Shown: positions 12,101 to 18,814 of the stretch, in pieces
How positions within the stretch are numbered: the stretch's first letter is position 1
Layout: every line of letters starts with the position of its first letter
Origin: Adiantum capillus-veneris
Lineage: Eukaryota > Streptophyta > Polypodiopsida > Polypodiales > Pteridaceae
Assembly (NCBI GenBank): GCA_014529385.2
Contig: CM043945.1
Coordinates: forward strand, 424,312 to 488,311
Direction of reading: 5' to 3'
DNA length: 64,000 nt
Notes under the pieces: generated by a model
What the model was told of the DNA's origin: nothing
The model's input: the letters and a program-made list of their open reading frames with translations, nothing else
The model's database searches: none
Translations under genes and position numbers: made by a program

Positions 12101-14216
12101 GGACGCACTGATGAGAGCTTACGAAGCTAGGTTAAGGAACAACCAAACACAAGAACAGAGGTGGATGACATACCCAAACGCGGAATTGGAAAAGCAGAGA
12201 CTTGAAATGTGCCAGAGAATGATCGAGACTGCACAAGCCTTATTAGAACCACCAAAAGAAACAATGAGTTGTGGAAAGGAAAACCCAATTCAGCAAGAGA
12301 CTATCGTTTCACGGGTAGCTGAAAAGACTCCTAGTGCACAAAAGCCTGAAGATACACAAAAGGATGACCACATAGTATTGAACACAACCGATCAGGAGAT
12401 AGAGAGTTTTCATCCAGTCATACAGAGGATTTACGAAAAAGATGAGGATTACAATGAATTTTGGAAACAAGTGAGAGAGGCAAACTTTGCAAACGAGCTA
12501 AGTTGCCAAGCTAATCAGACAAATTGGGAAAAGGACATCAGGAATCCTCCCATAATGGAATTTGAGGCAGGATCTCAAGTGGACTTGGATCTGCAATCTT
12601 ACTGGGGAGATGGGGGCTCTATTAGAACAATGGAGAGCAAACCTCATTCACTGAAAACCTTACCTTCCTACTTAGGAGAGTATGAAGCAAAATCCGAGAT
12701 TAGAGCACTTCCCTCACGAAAAATCTCATCAAAAAAAGTCATGGACTCGCAAGGATTGATAGAGATTTTGTCAACACCAGTGACATGCACTATCACTCTA
12801 CCTGAGCTTTTGAGGCTAAGACCACATATGTGGACCACTGTAGGAAAATGCTTGGAGAAATTCGGGATAACAGACCCAACATCGAGATTGCAAGAGAGCA
12901 TTGAGGAGCTGAGCAAGCCACAAAAGAACGCTAAGCCGGTACCCTTAAACAAGGTCGGAGAGTATTGCGAAGGTGAAGAGGGGAATACAACCTTACCAGT
13001 TGAATTCCAAGGAGTGAAGACGATGGCAATACTAGACAGCGGAGCTGGGGTAGCCATTTCTACAAAAGAAATCTGGAAAAAATGGGGGAAACCAGCAATA
13101 AGGAAGACTAGGTTGAAACTCCAATTAGCAGATGGACACATGGAGAAACCTATGGGGTTATTGGAGAAAGTTGTAGTGACTTCTTGCGGCATTGAATACG
13201 AACATACTTTTGCTATTGTCGATTTTGGCAAGGAGAATAACTATGATATCATACTGGGAAGACCATTCATGAGACAATTGAAAATGGTCCAAGATTGGGG
13301 CTACGATCACATATACTTGAGAAATATGGAAACCACTACCCGGGTGAACCTGAAAGACCATAGCTACAAAGATGTGAACCGAACACCAGTGGAGGAGTTT
13401 GATTCAGCTACTTTGGCGGGATCCGAATTTCCAGCTTGGTTAGGTAAACCCAAGGAGTTATGGATGTGTGGAGCTTCGAAATGTGGAAGTCTGAAACGAG
13501 AAGAATGTGTTTTAGAAAGGGCTATCGAAGACGAAACTTATGTAAGAGAACCCTTTCCAGAGGACACGTTTGAACCATTAGAGTGGACACACATTCTAGC
13601 AACCCTAGATGTTTGTGCAATTCCGGAAGGTCCCACAACGAAATTTTGCGACAAGGACGGGTACGACGTGGTTCCGTATTTCATGTTGAGAACTGTACTC
13701 AAAAAAGAAACTGAAATGAACAATACACTGGAAAAGGAAGATGAAGAAGAGGTGTTTCACGACATTCCCGATCATCCTGAGTGGGGAAATGAAGCAGACA
13801 ACGAGTCAACGGACAATTCCAGCGAAAACGAAGAAACTATAATGGATGTCCGATTTTATGATTTTCCGAACCAAACTAAACAACGCCAGAAACACTGTAG
13901 AGCAAAGAAAAAAACAAAAGGGGTTAGAACCAATCCGATGCCTAGAATAAGAGGAAAAAATCAATTCCTAATGCTAGTAAAGGCTGAAGATTGTGTTAAG
14001 GATAAGATTTCTGGAAGAATGAGAGGCAGTGATCAAAAGAGCTTACGAAAAGACAAAAGAGGCTCAAGAAATCAAGTTCAAAAGAATGGAACGAAAACTG
14101 AAACAGAAAAATCAGAAAAGAACAAGCGCAACAGAGAATACACGGAGTCCAAGTTAGAACGTAGAAACAAGTACAGAGAGCTCAAGAAAACTCTGAAAGA
14201 AGTGTGGACTACATAA
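9144..14216 (+). CDS. gag-pro: Gag-protease polyprotein of element 1 (1690 aa)
   Basis: This ORF makes the particle protein and the maturation protease. Residues ~395-580 match the plant Retrotrans_gag domain (KYGGSGDPYAHVSLFKQVL ... FVLTW-type core). Two zinc knuckles of the form C-x2-C-x3-H-x4-C start at residues ~810 (CYKCGGDHLMNVC) and ~834 (CTECGVTHFIEDC). A charged coiled-coil-like segment follows (~915-960). The retropepsin has its catalytic DSG at residues 1298-1300 (AILDSGAGVAI) and ends with IILGRPF. A Cys-rich segment after it (LWMCGASKCGS...EEC) and a downstream block ending GYDVVPYF are conserved in element 3 but unknown to me. The N-terminal ~270 residues include a block (LYYRC...RLYVFTYTEG) conserved in all three elements. 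The TAA at 14214 is in frame with pol; element 2 has no stop here, so the stop may be a recent mutation or a readthrough site. Confidence 0.9.
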   Translation: MPRRKSYSPLGELMNLRSGRNLRNNQPKQGEPASVISTEGSVNQSWVQPLEPIFEGSVSDTSSEKSYEIFTENLEHLNLNNRENMAAGSSNPSATMKLLFIKYQYDNEQGAKIYKDGMDRYCVKIEDRPSKFKDLVPVSYSGDRYLDDEGTMYLVVLNPNIVDKWGLMGTKAKIDEELEEKAPIMNFPNARLRRENETTRINTDNIYVGLYKYNNGEQDLYYRCEEPYTGELTDKKRLYVFTYTEGSEVKIAAYDKYGRQYSTMGKKELEGYTYFGGPLHQYYVTSSSHRLAPTNGVRNSMTTGGQRTQVADSFSQPWDSKLGPMGSLHSRESMETNRGSAVPIPTYTTPGPRFEAEPSHLPPSSRFRVGEPTRVTHEVHGARESFSRDTGAMRLVADHRRMRPSQVAKCMPKKYGGSGDPYAHVSLFKQVLRAEQITDFHTQYEGFGLTLEGTALTWFQPMDIGGFHDIDHLLREFAEEFSKRGIKHNTVSQIYAFKQREHEKVKEASLRFKQYIERCPVRERPQDDRLSILFIEGLRNDTLKKDLHLKACTSFEQVTREALYLVDNCTVYGEVSADADFASSSSSSVASETTTKKNVQTTTMPNVEQMIEDALKRMAPYQKPLPKPLKWCAIEQKWTNHPTEECYYNKGYVREREYAPPARLAPPQIHPVPRYPTGNVPGPMGIERPQPVLGQQPPLPGARPVGIRYAPTLENQEEQALVPVQAYYEESGAHMSRTVYYPPEEPKQPEPWGMMGNVGIPTITSASDEERYNLDARTLMFIAHGGLAGQRPSYPQRTNQMGPRPTLGPCYKCGGDHLMNVCPHTEIIRINAYCTECGVTHFIEDCSKNPNKVQKTTLNMLETIPTSSGSENETLIPTQVVTRAQAKKTTREPENGKLATDVVSQGPRSHKNTWKARKARMKLRKEREDAILAEELKQTKARLEKLESQNGKREMSSERTKQKSIKETTSLSSGGSVLVDKVHEPLDALMRAYEARLRNNQTQEQRWMTYPNAELEKQRLEMCQRMIETAQALLEPPKETMSCGKENPIQQETIVSRVAEKTPSAQKPEDTQKDDHIVLNTTDQEIESFHPVIQRIYEKDEDYNEFWKQVREANFANELSCQANQTNWEKDIRNPPIMEFEAGSQVDLDLQSYWGDGGSIRTMESKPHSLKTLPSYLGEYEAKSEIRALPSRKISSKKVMDSQGLIEILSTPVTCTITLPELLRLRPHMWTTVGKCLEKFGITDPTSRLQESIEELSKPQKNAKPVPLNKVGEYCEGEEGNTTLPVEFQGVKTMAILDSGAGVAISTKEIWKKWGKPAIRKTRLKLQLADGHMEKPMGLLEKVVVTSCGIEYEHTFAIVDFGKENNYDIILGRPFMRQLKMVQDWGYDHIYLRNMETTTRVNLKDHSYKDVNRTPVEEFDSATLAGSEFPAWLGKPKELWMCGASKCGSLKREECVLERAIEDETYVREPFPEDTFEPLEWTHILATLDVCAIPEGPTTKFCDKDGYDVVPYFMLRTVLKKETEMNNTLEKEDEEEVFHDIPDHPEWGNEADNESTDNSSENEETIMDVRFYDFPNQTKQRQKHCRAKKKTKGVRTNPMPRIRGKNQFLMLVKAEDCVKDKISGRMRGSDQKSLRKDKRGSRNQVQKNGTKTETEKSEKNKRNREYTESKLERRNKYRELKKTLKEVWTT

Positions 14217-14258
14217 ATTGAGAGTGGAGAGGACAAAAACGCCAAAATCAAGGAAAAC

Positions 14259-15293
14259 ATGGATGTTCCCTCTCACTATAGGAAATTCACAATAGAGGAT
14301 AGGAAGGTGATATTAACCCCACCTATTCGAGAGAGGAAGGAGAACGAATCTTATGACGGACCGGAGGATGCAAAAAAAGTTGATTTAGCAGCTCCAGGTG
14401 AGACGCCTAGACCGGTGTACATAGCCACAGATTTGTCTCCAAGCGAGGAAGAGAGACTTTTGAGTCTTCTCAGAGAGTATAGGGATGTGTTTGCATGGTC
14501 TTATAAGGACTTAAAGGGAGTTGACCCATCGATATGCCAACACACAATCCCACTGAAACAAGACGCAAAGCCTAGCAGACAGAGACCATACACATATAAT
14601 GATATGTTTGTTAAGCGAATCAAAGAAGAGATAGATAAGCTAATGGAAGCTGAATTCATATACGAGATTGAACACACTGATTGGGTATCTCCGATTGTGG
14701 TAGTACCTAAGAAGAATGGAAAACTCCGAGTGTGTGTCAACCTAAAGAAAGTGAATGCTGCAACAATCAGGGACAATTATCCCCTGCCGATAACTGATCA
14801 TGTTCTAGAGCGTGTATCAAGGAAAACAGCATACTCCTTTCTTGATGGTTTTTCAGGATATAACCAGCTAGCCATAGCATTGGAAGATCAACATAAAACA
14901 GCTTTTGCAACGGAGTGGGGAATTTATGCTTATCGGGTTATGCCTTTTGGTCTAACCAATGCTCCCGCAACCTTCCAGAGGCTGATGACGCATGCTTTCA
15001 AAGAATACTTAAGGCTGTTTCTCGAAATATACATGGATGACTTATGTGTACATTCTCTACTGAGAGATGAGCATCTAGAACACCTAAGAAAAGTATTTGA
15101 GAAATGTAGGACATATCGCATTTGTCTCAATCCTGAGAAATGTGTGTTTATGGTCCGACAAGGCAGAATTTTGGGACATATTGTCTCACAAAACGGAATA
15201 TCCACGGATTTAGAGAAGATAAAAGTTATAGTGGATATGCCTAGACCAACCGAAACAAGTACAGAGCTTTATGGGACATTGTGGATATTATAG
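14259..15293 (+). CDS. pol: Reverse transcriptase part of Pol, element 1
   Basis: Reverse transcriptase copies the element RNA into cDNA. All Ty3/gypsy RT blocks are visible: SPIVVVPKKNGKLRVCVN, FLDGFSGYNQ, YRVMPFGLTNAPATFQR, and the catalytic YMDD (Y at 15030; Asp at 15036 and 15039), then GHIVS. The ORF lies in the same frame as gag, 42 bp after its stop. It ends early: near 15265 a 1-bp-scale frameshift separates it from the thumb/RNase H continuation (FMGHCGYYRRF in another frame). I place the chosen start at the ATG of MDVPSHYRKF, but translation as a Gag-Pol fusion is just as plausible because element 2 reads straight through this junction. Confidence 0.9.
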   Translation: MDVPSHYRKFTIEDRKVILTPPIRERKENESYDGPEDAKKVDLAAPGETPRPVYIATDLSPSEEERLLSLLREYRDVFAWSYKDLKGVDPSICQHTIPLKQDAKPSRQRPYTYNDMFVKRIKEEIDKLMEAEFIYEIEHTDWVSPIVVVPKKNGKLRVCVNLKKVNAATIRDNYPLPITDHVLERVSRKTAYSFLDGFSGYNQLAIALEDQHKTAFATEWGIYAYRVMPFGLTNAPATFQRLMTHAFKEYLRLFLEIYMDDLCVHSLLRDEHLEHLRKVFEKCRTYRICLNPEKCVFMVRQGRILGHIVSQNGISTDLEKIKVIVDMPRPTETSTELYGTLWIL

Positions 15294-18200
15294 ACGATTC
15301 ATTTACATGTACGCTATAATAGGCCAACCACTTTACAGGCTAATAGTGAACTTTGAATGGACAGAGGAGTGTGAGGAATCGTTCAGGAAATTGAAAGAGG
15401 CACTCATTACCGCTCCAGTCTTGAAATCACCAGATTGGGAGAAGATATTCCATGTGCACATAGATGCTTCGGCATATGCAATAGGATGCATTCTGGCTCA
15501 GCCAGAAGAAGGAAACATGGATTTTCCTATCTGTTACGCCAGTCGACAGCTCAACAATGCAGAGAAGAATTACACCACAACAGAGCGAGAAGGATTAGGA
15601 ATGATCTATGCTGTGAAGAAATTTCGGCATTATCTTCTAGCCAACAATTTTGTGTTTTTTACGGATCACCAAGCCTTGCTCTACCTAGTGAATAAACCAT
15701 GCAATACCGGGAGAATAGTGAGATGGTTCATTATCTTACTGGAATTTGACTTCACGGTAGTAGTGAAGAAAGGAAAAACACATCTTAGAGCTGACCATCT
15801 TTCGCGATTGACGAATGGAGAAGACCCTATAGGAGTAGACGACGACATGCCAGACGCGTACTTGTTCAACATAGAAATGATACCTAAGTGGTCTCAAAAT
15901 GTCGTTGACCTATTAACCTATGGAGAAGATTTCGATAGAAGAGAATACAACCTGAAACATATTGCTATTCAGCAATCCAAGAATCTTCAATTGATTGCAG
16001 GAAGGTTGTATCAATTGGGAAATGATCATGTTTTACGACTATGCATCAATCCTGAGGAATATAATATATATATGTGCGAAGCACATGTTCAGGAATGTGC
16101 ATTTCATTGTTCAAGAAGGAACACATATAGGAATTTATTACAATTGGGAGTCTATTGGCCAGGAATGAAAGAAAGCGTACATGAATATGTCACTGTATGT
16201 ATTGTCTGCTCATCAAAACCTCCAGCTGATTATTCGACATTATATCAGACAATGATCGCTCCAGAATGGAGTCAGTATATTGTTGAATATCTCACAAATA
16301 GAACTTTCCCAGAAGGAACGTCGAAAGCTCGTCAGAAATCTGTAGAGACAGAAGCTAGAGATTACGCTTTAATAGGAGATCAACTCTATAAGAGAGGTAA
16401 AGACAACCAGCTTAGGATTTGCGCATCAGAGTCTGAGTATGTGATAATCCTGGAGCAAGCTCATGGAGGAGTAGGTGGAGGCCATTTCTCAGGTGATAAG
16501 ACAACAAAACTTGTCTTAGCCGCAGGAATATGGTGGCCAACATTACATATGGACGCTGAGGAATACGTTAAAAGGTGTGATGACTGTCAGCGGACCAAAG
16601 TACCACTTAAAAGAGATGATATGCCGCTTAGACCAATGATGGGGGCAAGAGCTTTTGCAAAATGGGGGATTGATTATGTTGGACCCATTTCGCCTCCTGC
16701 ATATAAGACTCATGCACAATACATTATTGTGGCTACAGACTATCTAACAAAGTGGGTCGAAGCAAAGGCAACTCAAAAAGCAGATGCCAGGACCACGTCA
16801 CAATTTCTATATGAATACGTCTTTGTACGATATGGATTGCCAATAGAAATTGTGAGTGATCGAGGCACACATTTCATAAATGAAGTGATAGAGATCCTTC
16901 TAGATGAATTCATGGTAATCCATAGGAAATCAGCCCCGTATCATCCACAAGCAAACGGACAAGCTGAAGCAACAAACAAAACCATATGCACGGTCCTCAT
17001 GAAGATTGTATCTAAGTCGAGAACTGACTGGGACCAAAAGTTGCATTCAACATTATGGGCATATAGGGTGGCGTATAAAACATCCATAGGAACGACCCCA
17101 TATAACATGATTTTTGGGCTAAATGCTATCTTACCAATAGAATTCTTGATTTCAACCTTAAGGGTGGCTAAGGATCTAGAGTGGACAGGGCACGAGCTCT
17201 CTGATAGAATAGATGACCTAGAAAAGCTAGATGAGCTTCGCCTAAAAGCAGTAGCTTCTATCTACGCCCAAAAAAGGCGACAAAAGGAATTTTTTGATAA
17301 GCATGTGCGGACTAAAGAGTTTAAAGTTGGGGACTATGTCCTAGTTTACACTCTGAAACAACATGCTAAGAAGCTTAGAAAGCGAGGGATGGGACCTCTG
17401 GTGATTAAAGATCTATCACCAAGTGGAGCCGTCAAGCTTGCTACATTAGACGGAGAAGAAATGCCCAATTGGATTAGTGGATGCAGAGTGAAAAAGTATC
17501 TGTTGCCGCTAACACAAGACATGCTTCTCAAAATACATCAAGAAAAGCTGCGTGTCCAGAAAAAGAAAAAGATTGTGGAGGAAGCGCAAGCCGAGGCGAA
17601 GGAAAGAATGGAGAAAAGAAGACTACTGCGTCAGAAACAGCGCAATGAAGGAGCAATGCGAATAAACGCAGTTAGTATAACAGAAATGGATAATGACAAA
17701 GAAGAACCCATCATTGAATGCAAAGTAGGAACCAACCAAATCAAAGCCAGAGCACTATTGGATTCAGGAGCTCAAGCTAACCTACTTTCACTCAGTTTGT
17801 ATAGACAATTGACAAATGACACTAAACTACAAACTGCCAAGCAAGAGTTAAAGAGTTACTCTGAGAATGCAATCAAAATTGTCGGATGCACAGTTTTACA
17901 TATACAGATTAACCAATATGTGTATCCTCATATGTTTTACGTGGTTGAAGACCAAGCTACACAACATCCATTATTGCTAGGACAACCATGGCAGAAGCAA
18001 TACAATGCAATGATTGACTGGAGTTCTAAATCAGTGCTTATCAAACACGAAGGTGAAAGTCAATCAGTTAAGTTCACCAAAGGAGCAGAGCCAACTCCAA
18101 AGGAAGAATCCACGGACAAGGGCAAACAACAAACAGAGAAAAAGAAGAAGCAATGGCAACCAAAAGTTTCTACACAACTGGATTGCTCGTCGACGAGGAA

Positions 18201-18363
18201 CTCTCAACATTGGATAAGGAAGACAAGCAATAATATAACAGCTCAACCTTGGAAAAAACGGAGTCAAAGTTGGTATGGAGACCAAAAAAGGTGGTGCCAG
18301 AAAACACAAACAGAGTCTTCAATACCAGACAACAGAGTGATCCCCGACAATCAAGGACAGTGA
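15271..18363 (+). CDS. pol: RNase H, duplicated H2C2, integrase and second retropepsin, element 1
   Basis: Continues Pol after the frameshift near 15265. RNase H: HIDASAYAIGCILAQ, TTTEREGLGMIYA, FFTDHQALLYL. Two zinc-binding modules follow, both H-x6-H-x30-C-x2-C: His 16084/16105 with Cys 16198/16207, and His 16462/16483 with Cys 16576/16585. The integrase core has D (16672, WGIDYVGP), D (16858, SDRG) and E (16966), with 35 residues between the last two. A GPY/F-like module lies at about 17388-17500 (GMGPLVIKDLSPSGAVK). Then, after a charged linker, comes a second retropepsin-like domain: ALLDSGAQANLL (Asp codon at 17761) and HPLLLGQPWQKQYNAMIDW. No chromodomain is seen. The final ~50 residues are probably out of frame; the W-x-P-K region continues in the ORF at 18249. 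Duplicated H2C2 and a protease after integrase are both unusual. Confidence 0.9.
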   Translation: MGHCGYYRRFIYMYAIIGQPLYRLIVNFEWTEECEESFRKLKEALITAPVLKSPDWEKIFHVHIDASAYAIGCILAQPEEGNMDFPICYASRQLNNAEKNYTTTEREGLGMIYAVKKFRHYLLANNFVFFTDHQALLYLVNKPCNTGRIVRWFIILLEFDFTVVVKKGKTHLRADHLSRLTNGEDPIGVDDDMPDAYLFNIEMIPKWSQNVVDLLTYGEDFDRREYNLKHIAIQQSKNLQLIAGRLYQLGNDHVLRLCINPEEYNIYMCEAHVQECAFHCSRRNTYRNLLQLGVYWPGMKESVHEYVTVCIVCSSKPPADYSTLYQTMIAPEWSQYIVEYLTNRTFPEGTSKARQKSVETEARDYALIGDQLYKRGKDNQLRICASESEYVIILEQAHGGVGGGHFSGDKTTKLVLAAGIWWPTLHMDAEEYVKRCDDCQRTKVPLKRDDMPLRPMMGARAFAKWGIDYVGPISPPAYKTHAQYIIVATDYLTKWVEAKATQKADARTTSQFLYEYVFVRYGLPIEIVSDRGTHFINEVIEILLDEFMVIHRKSAPYHPQANGQAEATNKTICTVLMKIVSKSRTDWDQKLHSTLWAYRVAYKTSIGTTPYNMIFGLNAILPIEFLISTLRVAKDLEWTGHELSDRIDDLEKLDELRLKAVASIYAQKRRQKEFFDKHVRTKEFKVGDYVLVYTLKQHAKKLRKRGMGPLVIKDLSPSGAVKLATLDGEEMPNWISGCRVKKYLLPLTQDMLLKIHQEKLRVQKKKKIVEEAQAEAKERMEKRRLLRQKQRNEGAMRINAVSITEMDNDKEEPIIECKVGTNQIKARALLDSGAQANLLSLSLYRQLTNDTKLQTAKQELKSYSENAIKIVGCTVLHIQINQYVYPHMFYVVEDQATQHPLLLGQPWQKQYNAMIDWSSKSVLIKHEGESQSVKFTKGAEPTPKEESTDKGKQQTEKKKKQWQPKVSTQLDCSSTRNSQHWIRKTSNNITAQPWKKRSQSWYGDQKRWCQKTQTESSIPDNRVIPDNQGQ

Positions 18364-18779
18364 AACAGATCTGGATTCCAAAGAAGTTTATGACGGCACA
18401 AAGCTACAGCAAGCAAATTTGGATCCCAAAGATTTGTAAACAGGAACTCCCTTCAATACAATCAACGGAAACTCCTAGGTATTTCAAGGCGAGGAAATCA
18501 ACACACAGAACAAAGCAAGTTTGGGTCGCAAAGAGTTTGTGGCAAGCACAAGCAAAGCGGAAGCAGATTTGGATTGTGAAAAAAGACAACAAGGTAATGA
18601 AGAATCCATCTACTGGTTTTACTACAGAAGTGCCAAAACCAACCCAAAACCCGACCACTAATCCTTCAATCAAACAAAGAGCAGCTGTATTGGAAAGAAT
18701 GTTGTATCATTGCTCTACAATTACATTGGGAACTTATGACCAAAACAACTACAATGCTTCACCCACAGACACTTCATAG
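18249..18779 (+). CDS. W-x-P-K repeat region of element 1
   Basis: A basic, low-complexity segment with the peptide motif (I/V)W-x-(P/x)-K repeated: VWRPKK, IWIPKK, IWIPK, VWVAK, IWIVKK, spaced by roughly 15-50 residues. One more copy (QWQPK, 18151) lies in the C-terminus of the previous ORF, so a frameshift near 18200-18245 has probably split one reading frame. The same motif occurs in element 3 (47180-48000) and, degraded, in element 2 (56690-56780). Its role is unknown; a nucleic-acid or host-protein tether is possible. The ORF ends just before an internal polypurine tract. Confidence 0.7.
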   Translation: MEKTESKLVWRPKKVVPENTNRVFNTRQQSDPRQSRTVKQIWIPKKFMTAQSYSKQIWIPKICKQELPSIQSTETPRYFKARKSTHRTKQVWVAKSLWQAQAKRKQIWIVKKDNKVMKNPSTGFTTEVPKPTQNPTTNPSIKQRAAVLERMLYHCSTITLGTYDQNNYNASPTDTS

Positions 18780-18800
18780 TCGTCCGGGAGGACTCAGACT

Positions 18801-18814
18801 AGGAGGGGGGGAGG
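18801..18814 (+). other. Internal polypurine tract of element 1
   Basis: A purine run (AGGAGGGGGGGAGG) right after the W-x-P-K region, 6.1 kb upstream of the terminal PPT. Elements 2 and 3 have purine tracts at the equivalent point (57072-57087 and 48315-48328). It could be a second plus-strand primer site, or the relic of an ancestral 3' end. Confidence 0.55.

Noticed and set aside
12668-13231. 187-codon antisense ORF over the protease of element 1, considered as an antisense gene as in some Tat elements
   Set aside because: It is a mirror of a strongly coding sense frame; element 3 has only a shorter antisense frame here, and no protein features are seen.
15255-15300. Programmed ribosomal frameshift in pol
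   Set aside because: The break lies inside the RT/RNase H polypeptide, not between Gag and Pol, and no slippery heptamer with a following structure is evident. An indel is simpler.
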